Origin: Actinomycetota bacterium
GTDB lineage: Bacteria; Actinomycetota; Acidimicrobiia; IMCC26256; PALSA-555
Assembly (NCBI GenBank): GCA_016870355.1
Contig: VGBR01000009.1
Coordinates: 1 to 64,000 of the forward strand
Direction: 5' to 3'
Length of the DNA stretch: 64,000 nt
The translations under genes and the position numbers were made by a program. This document shows, piece by piece, positions 17,385 to 25,693 of the stretch (its first letter is position 1; each line of letters opens with the position of its first letter). Under the pieces are notes generated by a model. That model was not told the DNA's origin and searched no databases. It saw only the letters and a program-made list of their open reading frames with translations.

Positions 17385-18965
17385 TCAGATCTCCGACGGG
17401 CTGATGTCATCGAGCCTACGAGCGCGCGTCTCCGGCAGCTTCGCAGTGAGCAGGGCCGCGGCGATCAGGGGGGCGACGCCGAGGAGCGCGATCGCCGGCC
17501 CAAGGCCGCCGGCGACATCCTTGAGTCGGGAGGCGAGCAGCAAGCCGATCGCCGCGCCGGCAACGCCCGACACGAGCAGGAAGCCGCTCGAGGTGCCACG
17601 CGCTTCGGTCGGGAACAGCTCGTTGTTCGTGGTGCCGAGCCCGATGCCGGCGCACGATGCCGCGACGATCGACACCGTCGGCATGATCCACAGCAGCGCG
17701 CCAGCACCGACGAAGAAGGTCACCTGGAACGCAGTGGCAACGAGCAAGCCAGTGATGATCACGATGCGCCGGCCACGCGATTCAGCCAACTGACCGGCGA
17801 CCAGCACGCCGACGACACCCGGCACTCCTGCGGTCACCCCGCGCAGCAGTGCGACTTCGGAGTTCGAGAAGTCGTGCGTGTGGGTGAGGTAGCGGTTCGT
17901 GAGCTGCGATGACGGTGCGCTGAAGATGTTCACGAGGAACACGACCGCGCCGAGCACGAGGAACCGACCGCCGTACTGTCGGTCGAACGGTTCGAGCAGT
18001 CGTGCTCGAACCGATTTGCGCGCCACCGCGATTCGCTGGAACCGCTCGGTCTCACGGACGTTGCGAGCGATGCTGGGGAGCAAGGCGATCGTCAGCGCGC
18101 TCATCGCGAAAGCCACGCGCCAGGTGTCCTCGCTCAGGTCGTTGATCGGGAGCAGGAACACTGTGCACCCGAACCCCAGCCCGAGTCCCAAGCCGAAGAT
18201 CGAGAAGGCGAAGGCTCGTCCGCCCTCAGGGGCCTCTTCTACGACGGCGAGCGCCGTGATGGCGAAGGTGGCGTTCGCGAAGGCGCGGGTGAGGATCTGC
18301 GAGACGGTGAAGACCTCGAAGCTGGGTGCGAGCGCGGCGGCGGCGTTGGCGATGCACATCCCGGCGAGGCCGACCAGGATCATCCGGCGGCGTCCGAACC
18401 GATCGGCGCTCGACGCGGTGACGAGCGTGACCAGCACCCCGAGGCGCGCCAGTGCCAGCGCGTCGGTCAGTGCTTGATCTGACCGGTCGAACGCGGTCGT
18501 GACGGCGTCGCCGTTCTGGGTGAACAACGCGCTGCCGAAGCTGGCGATCGTGCCAACGGCAGCCAGCGCCGCGAGTCGCTTGGCCTGATCGGCGGTGAAC
18601 GACGTCGGGACCAGTGTGCGGTGGTGGCGCGGCGGCGGTACCGGCGCTCCCGTTGCTGCCGCTTGCAGGCGCGTCCCGAAGTCGAGCAGTACTCGACGCG
18701 CCACGAACCACACGATGAGCCGCACGACCCACCCGAAGTACGGCACAGAGATGTCCGACCCACCATCGAGCTCGACGGCGCTGCCATCGGGTGCCGCCTC
18801 GACGCGGATGCGGATCTCGGATCCAGGGCTGTCGTGGTCGAACAGCGGTCCGACGAGGGTGCCGTCTGCACTCGCGGAGATGTGGAGTTCGCGGATCGCG
18901 GCCGCGCGGACTTCGTCGGGCGCGGCGTTGACCCGAACGAGCACCCGGCGCCGCACGTGCGGCAT
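17385..18965 (-). CDS. MFS transporter with an extra N-terminal domain
   Basis: The 526-residue protein is a fusion. Residues 1 to about 110 form a soluble domain (RRRVLVRVNAAPDEVRAAAI, then EIRIRVEAAPDGSAVEL) that resembles an SRPBCC-type ligand-binding fold. Residues about 125-510 are a 12-helix major facilitator with the motif SADRFGRRRMI between helices 2 and 3 and its repeat LAESRGRRIVI in the second half. Ordinary MFS proteins are about 400-450 residues. The soluble domain may sense the substrate or a partner. It is cotranscribed with the downstream DLH hydrolase, suggesting uptake and breakdown of one compound. Confidence 0.8.
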   Translation of the reverse strand: MPHVRRRVLVRVNAAPDEVRAAAIRELHISASADGTLVGPLFDHDSPGSEIRIRVEAAPDGSAVELDGGSDISVPYFGWVVRLIVWFVARRVLLDFGTRLQAAATGAPVPPPRHHRTLVPTSFTADQAKRLAALAAVGTIASFGSALFTQNGDAVTTAFDRSDQALTDALALARLGVLVTLVTASSADRFGRRRMILVGLAGMCIANAAAALAPSFEVFTVSQILTRAFANATFAITALAVVEEAPEGGRAFAFSIFGLGLGLGFGCTVFLLPINDLSEDTWRVAFAMSALTIALLPSIARNVRETERFQRIAVARKSVRARLLEPFDRQYGGRFLVLGAVVFLVNIFSAPSSQLTNRYLTHTHDFSNSEVALLRGVTAGVPGVVGVLVAGQLAESRGRRIVIITGLLVATAFQVTFFVGAGALLWIMPTVSIVAASCAGIGLGTTNNELFPTEARGTSSGFLLVSGVAGAAIGLLLASRLKDVAGGLGPAIALLGVAPLIAAALLTAKLPETRARRLDDISPSEI

Positions 18966-19005
18966 GCTACGGGTTCCGTTGCAAGGTGCTCAGGAAGGGG
19001 AGCCA

Positions 19006-19518
19006 GTGCCGAAGCTGAAGGTTGGGACACGCGCGCCGGCGTTCACGCTGACCGATCAGCGCGGCAAGAAGGTGAAGCTCTCCGACTTCAAGGGCAAGAA
19101 CGTCGTCATCTACTTCTACCCGAAGGCCGACACGCCGGGGTGCACGACCCAGTCGTGCTCCTTGAGCGACGCGATGCCCGACCTGAAGAAGCTCAAGGCG
19201 GTCGTGCTCGGCATCAGCCCCGACTCGCCGGACAAGCAGAAGAAGTTCGACGAGAAGTACAAGCTCGGCTTCCCGCTCCTCGCCGACGAGGACCACAAGG
19301 TCGCGTCGGCATGGGGTGCGTGGGGCAAGAAGAGCCTCTACGGCCGGGAGTACATGGGGATCATCCGCTCCGCGTTCCTGATCGATCCAAAGGGCAACGT
19401 CGCGGCAACCTTCTACAAGGTCAGCCCGAAGAACACAGTTAGACACGTCACGGCGGCCCTGTCTCGGGCCGCCCCCAGCGTGGGGACCCGATCATCGCCG
19501 ATTTCGACCCCGCCCTGA
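19006..19518 (+). CDS. bcp: Thiol peroxidase, Bcp/PrxQ type
   Basis: This peroxiredoxin reduces hydroperoxides with thioredoxin. The peroxidatic Cys46 and the resolving Cys51 are in TPGCTTQSCSLSD, typical of Bcp/PrxQ. The GTG at 19006 was chosen because AGGAAGGGG lies 5 nt upstream. The core ends with VSPKNTVRHV near residue 148, where family members usually stop by about 155. The remaining 20 or so residues (AALSRAAPSVG...) look unrelated, contain a strong hairpin, and overlap a coding-like fragment in another frame, so the 3' end of this gene may be rearranged. It is divergent from the MFS gene. Confidence 0.92.
   Translation: MPKLKVGTRAPAFTLTDQRGKKVKLSDFKGKNVVIYFYPKADTPGCTTQSCSLSDAMPDLKKLKAVVLGISPDSPDKQKKFDEKYKLGFPLLADEDHKVASAWGAWGKKSLYGREYMGIIRSAFLIDPKGNVAATFYKVSPKNTVRHVTAALSRAAPSVGTRSSPISTPP
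19452..19473 (+). terminator. 8-bp GC hairpin inside the bcp 3' end
   Basis: GGCGGCCC (19452-19459) and GGGCCGCC (19466-19473) pair around TGTCTC. It looks like a terminator but lies 45 nt before the annotated bcp stop, where a normal-length Bcp would already have ended. Confidence 0.45.
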
Positions 19519-19616
19519 GCAGCGCGTCGCAGGCGGTTCAGATCTGGGTGGAACGAGGCACGCAGAGCGGTGACAGGTCTTTCGAGAGCAACTACGGGCC
19601 GCCATGCGTCTACTGA
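19485..19616 (+). pseudogene. Orphan C-terminal coding fragment after bcp
   Basis: In a frame different from bcp, 43 codons read DPIIADFDPALSSASQAVQI, then WVERGTQSGDRSFE, SNYGPPCVY and a stop at 19614-19616. The residue mix is protein-like, unlike the shadow frames nearby, yet there is no start codon. It looks like the tail of a lost gene joined to the end of bcp. Family unknown. Confidence 0.3.
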
Positions 19617-19848
19617 GGGGGCGGGCTGACGTTAGTGCGTAGGTAGACGAATCCCTCCTGCGGTCGGCCTCTGCGCGCCGAGTGGGACCCGATGCTCCGG
19701 AGTGGCGCGACAGTCGCCGCCTCCGGACCGAAGCACTCGACCCCTTGCTCGGGATCCTTCGTCTCAGCAACGACCCCAACGCCGCACGGAGTTGCATCAC
19801 GACCGGGAGCGGCACATTGTCGCGGCACGAGTAGCGCCGGGAGGGGCC
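19617..19848. other. Intergenic stretch with no recognised gene
   Basis: About 230 bp between the orphan fragment and the fabI terminator. I find no start codon with a convincing reading frame, no RNA gene and no repeat. One plus-strand frame (DSRRLRTEALDPLLGILRLS, ending at 19833) could be a further decayed fragment, but the support is weak. Confidence 0.4.
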
Positions 19849-19874
19849 GGCGGAGAGGGCCTGCCCTCCCCGCC
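19849..19874 (-). terminator. Terminator hairpin after fabI
   Basis: An 11-bp stem with one mismatch (19849-19859 with 19864-19874) and a 4-nt loop starts 3 nt beyond the fabI stop codon. It marks the end of the minus-strand fatty-acid operon. Confidence 0.65.
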
Positions 19875-19877
19875 AGA

Positions 19878-20633
19878 TCACGCTCCCACAGCGTGGAAGC
19901 CGCCGTCGACGTGCAACATCTCACCGGTGGTCGCCGGGAAGAGGTCGGACAGGAGCGCGACGCACGCTTGCGCGACCGGCTCCGGGTCCTTGACGTCCCA
20001 GCCCAGTGGCGAGCGCTGGGCCCAGACCTCTTCGAACGCTTCGAACCCCGGGATGCTCTTCGCCGCGATGGTTCGCACCGGACCCGCCGACACGAGGTTC
20101 ACGCGGATCTTCTTCGGGCCGAGGTCGCGCGCGAGGTAGCGGGCCACAGACTCGAACGCCGACTTGGCAACCCCCATCCAGTCGTAGACGGGCCACGCCT
20201 GCGTGTTGTCGAAGTCGAGGCCAACGATCGAGCCGCCTTCGCTCATGAGCGGCAGCGCCGCGACCGCGAGCGCTTTCAGCGAGTAGGCCGACACCTGGAG
20301 GGCGACCGCGACGTCCTCCCAGGGCGCTTCCAAGAAGCCGCCGCCGAGGCACGACTCCGGCGCGAACGCGATCGCATGCATGACGCCGTCGAGGTGGCCA
20401 CCGACTCGCCCGGCGAGTGCGTCGAGGTCTTCCGGGCTGGAGACGTCGAGCTCGACGATCTCGGGCATGGTGGGCAGGCGCTTGGCGGTGCGCTGCGTGA
20501 GGCTCATCACCCGACCGAACGACGTGAGCACGACCTCGGCGCCCTCTTCCTGCGCACGTCGCGCGACCGAGAACGCGATCGATGCGTCGTTGAGGACGCC
20601 CGTCACGAGGATGCGCTTGCCGTCGAGCAACAT
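19878..20633 (-). CDS. fabI: Enoyl-ACP reductase (InhA/FabI type)
   Basis: FabI reduces trans-2-enoyl-ACP in the last step of each elongation round, using NAD(P)H. The 251-residue short-chain dehydrogenase has the FabI catalytic pair Tyr150 and Lys157 in YDWMGVAK. GGSIVGLDF and the substrate loop are like mycobacterial InhA. The ATG at 20633 (MLLDGKRILVTGV) gives normal length; the open frame upstream overlaps the carboxyltransferase gene. It is last in the fab operon, 11 nt after the carboxyltransferase, and ends at a hairpin. Confidence 0.95.
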   Translation of the reverse strand: MLLDGKRILVTGVLNDASIAFSVARRAQEEGAEVVLTSFGRVMSLTQRTAKRLPTMPEIVELDVSSPEDLDALAGRVGGHLDGVMHAIAFAPESCLGGGFLEAPWEDVAVALQVSAYSLKALAVAALPLMSEGGSIVGLDFDNTQAWPVYDWMGVAKSAFESVARYLARDLGPKKIRVNLVSAGPVRTIAAKSIPGFEAFEEVWAQRSPLGWDVKDPEPVAQACVALLSDLFPATTGEMLHVDGGFHAVGA

Positions 20634-20644
20634 GGCGGAGCAGG

Positions 20645-22042
20645 TTACAGCGGGGTGTTGCCGTGCCGTCGCGTCGGGCGGACCTCGGACTTGTACGACA
20701 GCCGATCGATGGCCGCGGCAAGCGCGCGACGGGTGTCGACGGCGGCGAGCACCTCGTCCACGAAGCCCCGCTCGGCCGCGATGTAGGGATTCGCGAACAT
20801 GTCCTCGTACTCCCGCTCGAGCGTGGCCTGTTCCTGCACGCGCGCCTCCGGGTCCTCGATGGCTCGCACCCGTCGTCCGTGCAGGATCTGCACCGCACCG
20901 GGCGCACCCATCACCGCGATCTCCGCGTTCGGCCATGCGCCGACCCAGTCGTTGCCGAGCCCCTTCGAGTCCATGACGATGTACGCGCCGCCGTAGGCCT
21001 TGCGCAACACGACCGCGACCCTTGGCACCGACGCGGCGGCGTACGCGTAGACGAGCTCGGCGCCGTGGCGGATCATCCCGCGCCACTCGAGGTCTTTGCC
21101 GGGCTCGAAGCCGGGTGTGTCGACGAACGTGACGATCGGTAGGTTGAAGCAGTCGCACCACTGCACGAAGCGCGCCGCCTTCTCCGACGCTTCGATGTCG
21201 ATCGTGCCCGCGCGCTGGTGTGGCTGGTTCGCGACGATGCCAACCGGCCGACCGTCGAGCCGACCGAACCCGGTGACGAGGTTGGGCGCGTGACCGGCAC
21301 GGATCTCGAGGAAGGTGTGCTCGTCGAGCACGTCCTCGATGACGGCGCGCACGTCGTACGACGCGGTCGGTTGCGCGGGAACCACTTCGGAGGCGCGGGT
21401 GCAGTCGCGATCGACGGGATCACCGGTGTCGACACGAGGGGGGTCGTCGAGATGGTTGGCGGGGAGGTAGTCGAGGACCGCGGCGACCACTTCACGCGCA
21501 CCTTCTTCGTCAGGAACGACGAACGACGCCACGCCGCTGCGCGTGCCGTGCATCGGGGCGCCACCCAGCACACGGTTGCTGATGTCGATGCCGGTGAACG
21601 CACGCACGACGTCGGGACCGGTGACGAAGGCGAACGCGTCGTCGGTCATCACCACCACGTCAGCGATGCCGAGGAGCAGCGCGGGACCCGACACCGCGGG
21701 CCCGACGACGGTGAGGATCGTCGGAACGACGCCTGACGCGCTCGCCAGTGCGCTTGCGACGCGACCCCACCCGTGCAGCGACGCGATGCCCTCGACGACG
21801 TCGGCGCCAGACGACGCGACCGTGCCGACCACGGGGATGCCGAGCTCGATCGCGACACGGATCGCGCGTTCGAGCACCTCGCCTTCCGGCGGTCCGATCG
21901 CGCCGACGTGCTTGCCGCCCTCGAGGCGGAACGAGCTGACCGGTCGCCCGTCGATCTCGGTGACACACGCGGTTGCCGTCTCGCTCTGGCGTCCGCCGAG
22001 CGGTGTGGTCCCGCTGGGGTCGGTCAGGGCGATGTCGGTCAA
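20645..22042 (-). CDS. Acyl-CoA (acetyl-CoA) carboxylase carboxyltransferase
   Basis: This 465-residue enzyme has two crotonase-fold halves, as in PccB/AccD-type carboxyltransferases that move CO2 from biotin to acetyl-, propionyl- or similar CoA. The C-terminal half is well conserved (FVDTPGFEPG, RKAYGGAYIVMDSKGLGND, WPNAEIAVMGAPGAVQI). The N-terminal half is short compared with 510-540-residue PccB proteins. The start is TTG at 22042, overlapping the fabF stop (TTGA). Its position between fabF and fabI suggests that it makes malonyl-CoA for fatty-acid synthesis. No biotin carboxylase gene is in the window, and the carrier-like gene in the same operon lacks the biotin lysine. Confidence 0.87.
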   Translation of the reverse strand: MTDIALTDPSGTTPLGGRQSETATACVTEIDGRPVSSFRLEGGKHVGAIGPPEGEVLERAIRVAIELGIPVVGTVASSGADVVEGIASLHGWGRVASALASASGVVPTILTVVGPAVSGPALLLGIADVVVMTDDAFAFVTGPDVVRAFTGIDISNRVLGGAPMHGTRSGVASFVVPDEEGAREVVAAVLDYLPANHLDDPPRVDTGDPVDRDCTRASEVVPAQPTASYDVRAVIEDVLDEHTFLEIRAGHAPNLVTGFGRLDGRPVGIVANQPHQRAGTIDIEASEKAARFVQWCDCFNLPIVTFVDTPGFEPGKDLEWRGMIRHGAELVYAYAAASVPRVAVVLRKAYGGAYIVMDSKGLGNDWVGAWPNAEIAVMGAPGAVQILHGRRVRAIEDPEARVQEQATLEREYEDMFANPYIAAERGFVDEVLAAVDTRRALAAAIDRLSYKSEVRPTRRHGNTPL

Positions 22043-23295
22043 GTGCTCGGGATCAGCACCAGGCTCGCGTTGTGGCCGCCGAAGCCGAACGAGTTCGAGA
22101 CGACCGGCTTCGATCCAACCTCGCGCGGCGAGCCCGCGATCACGTCGAGCCCGATGTCGTCACCGACCCGCTCGAGGTTCGCCGTGGGGGGCGCGACACC
22201 GTCACGGATCGAGAGCATCGACGCCGCCGCTTCCGCAGCACCGGCCCCGGCGATCATGTGCCCGAGTGAGCCCTTGTTGGACGTGACTGGTGGCGGTTCG
22301 TCGCCGAAGACCTTGCGGACGGCTTCGCCCTCGGCCGCGTCGTTCAGCTCGGTGGACGTGCCGTGCGCGTTGACGTGACCGATCGCGCTCGCCTCCAACC
22401 CCGCGTCGTCGAGCGCTTGCTGCATGCACGCCGCCGCACCCGTACCACCCGGCGATGGCGCAGTGATGTGGTACGCGTCGGAGTTGCGGCCGTAGCCCGC
22501 GACCTCGCCGTAGATGCGCGCGCCGCGAGCCTTGGCACGATCGAGCGTCTCCAGCACGAGGAACGCCGCGCCTTCCGCGATGACGAACCCGTCGCGGTCG
22601 GCGTCGAACGGTCGTGACGCGCGTGACGGGTCGTCGTTTTGACTGCTCAGCGCGCCCATGCGGGCGAAGGCGGCGATGGTGATCGGGGTGAGCGGAAACT
22701 CCGCGCCACCGGCAAGCACGACATCGGCCGAACCGTCGCGGATCAGCCGCGCGCCTTCACCGATCGCGTTCGTGCCCGCCGCGCACGCGGTGGCGACACA
22801 CAGCGCTGGTCCCGTCCACCCGAAGTGCATGGAGATCACACCCGCCGTTGCGTTGGGCATCATCATCGGCACGAAGAACGGGCTGACGCGGCCAGGACCG
22901 CGTTCGAAGTAGTTGCGGCAGTTCTCCTCGAGCGTGCTCAGGCCGCCGATACCGGTGGACGCCATGACCGCGCAACGGTCCGGATCGGCGTTCACCTCAC
23001 CCGCATCGGCGAGCGCGTCGGCGGCCGCGGTGAACCCGAGGTGCGTGACGCGGTCGAGGCGCCGCGCCTCCTTCGGCCCGAGATAGGTCTCGGGGTTGAA
23101 GTCTTCGGGCACCTCGCACGCGATGTGCACGTTCTGGTCCGACGAGTCGAAGCAGCGGATCGTGTCCGCGGTCGCGCGACCGGCGAGGAGCGTCTCCCAG
23201 AACGTGTCGACGTCGGTGCCGGCCGGGGTCTTGACCCCCAGGCCGGTGACTGCGACGCGCGGCCGACCGCGATGATCCCTGAGCGAGTCGCTCAT
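22039..23295 (-). CDS. fabF: 3-oxoacyl-ACP synthase II (KAS II)
   Basis: FabF condenses acyl-ACP with malonyl-ACP in chain elongation. The 418 residues have the KAS II Cys-His-His triad: Cys171 in [12 protein letters not shown], His in NAHGTST (about 309) and His in [13 protein letters not shown] (about 345). It overlaps acpP by 4 nt (ATGA) and the following carboxyltransferase by 4 nt, so the three are translationally linked. Confidence 0.96.
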   Translation of the reverse strand: MSDSLRDHRGRPRVAVTGLGVKTPAGTDVDTFWETLLAGRATADTIRCFDSSDQNVHIACEVPEDFNPETYLGPKEARRLDRVTHLGFTAAADALADAGEVNADPDRCAVMASTGIGGLSTLEENCRNYFERGPGRVSPFFVPMMMPNATAGVISMHFGWTGPALCVATACAAGTNAIGEGARLIRDGSADVVLAGGAEFPLTPITIAAFARMGALSSQNDDPSRASRPFDADRDGFVIAEGAAFLVLETLDRAKARGARIYGEVAGYGRNSDAYHITAPSPGGTGAAACMQQALDDAGLEASAIGHVNAHGTSTELNDAAEGEAVRKVFGDEPPPVTSNKGSLGHMIAGAGAAEAAASMLSIRDGVAPPTANLERVGDDIGLDVIAGSPREVGSKPVVSNSFGFGGHNASLVLIPST

Positions 23296-23543
23296 CCCTT
23301 GTCTTGCACCTTCCCGAGCACGAGATCGACGGCCGCTCCGACCGTCGTGACGCCCTCGAGGTCTTCCTCGGGCACCGAGATGTCGAAGCGCTCTTCGAGC
23401 CCCATCACGAGCTCCACCAGGTCGAGGCTGTCAGCCTCGAGGTCCTCCTTGAAGCGGGCCTCGAAGGTGACGACGTCGGGCTCGACGCTCAGCACCTCGA
23501 CGGCCACGTCTCGCAGCGCGGCGAGTGCTTCGTCACGATCCAT
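23292..23543 (-). CDS. acpP: Acyl carrier protein
   Basis: This is a small acidic carrier that holds growing acyl chains on phosphopantetheine. The attachment site is Ser39 in EADSLDLVEL. The ATG at 23543 is preferred over the ATG at 23552: the strong site AAAGGAG abuts the upstream ATG directly but stands 9 nt before the downstream one. This gives an 83-residue protein (MDRDEALAAL), a usual size. It lies 63 nt after fabG and overlaps fabF by 4 nt. Confidence 0.95.
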   Translation of the reverse strand: MDRDEALAALRDVAVEVLSVEPDVVTFEARFKEDLEADSLDLVELVMGLEERFDISVPEEDLEGVTTVGAAVDLVLGKVQDKG

Positions 23544-23606
23544 CTCTTGCATCTCCTTTGCAGTTGGGGCGGCCGGGGCCGGTCCCGTGATCGGATGAGT
23601 CTCGGG

Positions 23607-24353
23607 TCAGTGCCCCATGCCAAGGCCGCCATCGACCGGGACGAGCGCTCCGGTGATGTACCCAGCCGGCTCCGAGCACAGATAACCCACCACAGACGCC
23701 ACTTCTTCGGGGTTTCCCAGCCTTCCCAGGGGGACCGTGGCCTCCATGACGGCCCGCCACTCGGCCGGCATGTCTTCGGTCATGGCGGTCACGATAGGCC
23801 CCGGCGCCACGGCATTGCAGGTGATGCCACGGGGTGCGAGCTCCCGAGCGATCGCACGCGTCAGGCCGAGGAGACCCGCCTTGGCCGCGGAGTAGTTGGC
23901 CTGGCCGGCGGCCCCGGCCTGGCCGCTCACCGACGAGACGTTGACGATCCGGCCCCACCGGTTGCGCATCATCTTGGGGGTCGCGCGCCGGATGGCATGG
24001 AAAGCACCGCTCAGGTTCGTGCGCAGCACGTCGCCCCATTGATCGTCGGTCATGCGGGCGACGAGCCCGTCAGCGGTGATGCCCGCGTTGTTCACGAGCA
24101 CCTCGACCGGTCCCCATGCGGCTTCGATCTCGCCGAACGCGGCGTCGACCGCGGCGGGGTTGCCGACGTCGGCTTGCACTGCGAGCGCGGTGCCGCCTTC
24201 GCCTTCGATGTCGGCCTGTGCGTCCTTCGCGCCGTCGCTCGACGAGCAGCACGCAACCCGATGACCGGCGCGCGCCAGCTCGACGGCGATCGCGCGCCCG
24301 ATCCCTCTGGATGCGCCGGTGACGAGCGCCACCCGCGACTGGACTTCGCTCAC
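23607..24353 (-). CDS. fabG: 3-oxoacyl-ACP reductase
   Basis: FabG reduces 3-ketoacyl-ACP with NADPH. The 248-residue short-chain dehydrogenase has the cofactor motif TGASRGIGR at 12-20, NNAG near 88, the catalytic Ser in NVSSVSG (about 140-143), and Tyr154 and Lys158 in YSAAK. The C-terminus (ITGALVPVDGGLGMGH) is typical. The GTG start overlaps the fabH stop (GTGA). Confidence 0.95.
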   Translation of the reverse strand: MSEVQSRVALVTGASRGIGRAIAVELARAGHRVACCSSSDGAKDAQADIEGEGGTALAVQADVGNPAAVDAAFGEIEAAWGPVEVLVNNAGITADGLVARMTDDQWGDVLRTNLSGAFHAIRRATPKMMRNRWGRIVNVSSVSGQAGAAGQANYSAAKAGLLGLTRAIARELAPRGITCNAVAPGPIVTAMTEDMPAEWRAVMEATVPLGRLGNPEEVASVVGYLCSEPAGYITGALVPVDGGLGMGH

Positions 24354-25342
24354 GGGCGACCCCAGCGCACGACTGCGCTGCCCCAGGTCATTCCGGCGCC
24401 GAAGCCGCTCATCAGCACGACCGCGCCGTCTTCGAGTCGACCGGTGTCGGCGGCCTCGGCCATCGCGAGCGGGATCGACGCAGCCGAGGTGTTGCCGAAG
24501 CGATCGATGTTCACGATGGTGCGTTCGGCCGGGATGCCGAGCCGAGCGGCGGCGGCCTCGATGATGCGCGCGTTCGCCTGGTGCGGCACGAACCAGTCGA
24601 CGTCGGCGCCCGTCATGCCCGCGAGGGCAAGTGCGCGCTTCACGGATTCGACGACGGCGCGCACGGCGCGCTTGAACACCTCTTGTCCTTGCATCTTGAT
24701 GTACTGCTCACCGGCCGCGATGGTCTCAGGCGTCGCCGGGCGTCGACTCCCGCCGGACGGGATGCCGAGCAGTCCGGTCGCGGAGCCGTCGCACCCGAGG
24801 TCCCATGCGAGGAGGCCGGGTCCGTCGTCGGTCGACGGCGCGAGCACAACACCGGCCGCGCCATCTCCGAACAAGATGCAGGTGCCGCGGTCGCGTGGGT
24901 CGACGACGCGCGACAGCGTTTCGGCGCCGATCACCAGCACGTGACGCAGGTTGCCGGCGGTGAGCAGTGCGGATCCGGTGACGAGCTCGTACACGAACCC
25001 CGCGCACCCGGCACCGAGGTCGAACGAACCGCAGTGCACGCCGAGGCCGTCGCACACGAACGCGCCGGTGTGGGGGATCGGCTGCTCGGGAGTGGCGGTC
25101 GCGACGATGACGAGGTCGATCTCTTCGGGCGTGATCCCGGCTTGCTTGATGGCAGCGGTGCCGGCCTCGATGGCAAGGCTCGCGGTGGTCTCACCGTCCG
25201 CGGCGTAGCGCCGCTCACGGATGCCGGTGCGCTCGACGATCCACTCGTCTGACGTCTCGACACGCTGCTCGAGGTCGGCGTTGGTCAAGCGCTGCTCGGG
25301 GACTGCCGTTCCCCAACCGACGATCGCCGCCCGGCCAGCCAC
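24350..25342 (-). CDS. fabH: 3-oxoacyl-ACP synthase III (KAS III)
   Basis: FabH starts fatty-acid synthesis by condensing an acyl-CoA primer with malonyl-ACP. The 330 residues have the KAS III triad: Cys113 in GAGCAGF, His in PHQANARI, and Asn in FGNTSAASIP. The start is GTG at 25342, 90 nt after the carrier-like gene. Primer specificity (straight versus branched) cannot be read with certainty. Confidence 0.95.
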   Translation of the reverse strand: MAGRAAIVGWGTAVPEQRLTNADLEQRVETSDEWIVERTGIRERRYAADGETTASLAIEAGTAAIKQAGITPEEIDLVIVATATPEQPIPHTGAFVCDGLGVHCGSFDLGAGCAGFVYELVTGSALLTAGNLRHVLVIGAETLSRVVDPRDRGTCILFGDGAAGVVLAPSTDDGPGLLAWDLGCDGSATGLLGIPSGGSRRPATPETIAAGEQYIKMQGQEVFKRAVRAVVESVKRALALAGMTGADVDWFVPHQANARIIEAAAARLGIPAERTIVNIDRFGNTSAASIPLAMAEAADTGRLEDGAVVLMSGFGAGMTWGSAVVRWGRP

Positions 25343-25431
25343 GTCAGCTCTCCCGCTCTCGGCCCTGCGGGCCGGGTCGCTCGGACCCCGGTTCGCTACG
25401 TCGCACGGTACGTGCGCCGCGACCGCTCACC

Positions 25432-25692
25432 TCAGTGGACCCTGAGCCAGGCGATGGGTTGGCCTTCGCGCAGGCGCTCACCGGGGTGGGCGAGCATCCC
25501 TACGAGTCGGCCGGCGAACGGGCTCGCCACCGGGGTGGACGTGCCGGGGCCGTCGACCATGCCGACAGTCTGGCCGGGGGTGACATGGGCGCCCTCGTCG
25601 AGATCGACCGGGCGGAACACGCCGACCGATGGCGCGACGATCATCCGTTCAGGCACGAGCAGTCCTTCACCCACGTCGATGAGCGCTTCCAT
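25432..25692 (-). CDS. Biotinyl/lipoyl-like domain protein lacking the attachment lysine
   Basis: This 86-residue protein is a single biotinyl/lipoyl fold: GVFRPVDLDEGAHVTPGQTV, then GMVDGPGTSTPVASPFAG, and a final hammerhead-like GERLREGQPIAWLRV. In biotin carriers the turn between these strands is AMKM with the modified lysine. Here the turn reads DGPGTSTP and contains no lysine at all, so it cannot be biotinylated or lipoylated in the normal way. It starts 1 nt after the fabD stop and is followed by fabH, firmly within the operon. It may be a structural or regulatory part of the carboxylase; otherwise its role is unknown. Confidence 0.72.
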   Translation of the reverse strand: MEALIDVGEGLLVPERMIVAPSVGVFRPVDLDEGAHVTPGQTVGMVDGPGTSTPVASPFAGRLVGMLAHPGERLREGQPIAWLRVH

Positions 25693-25693
25693 G

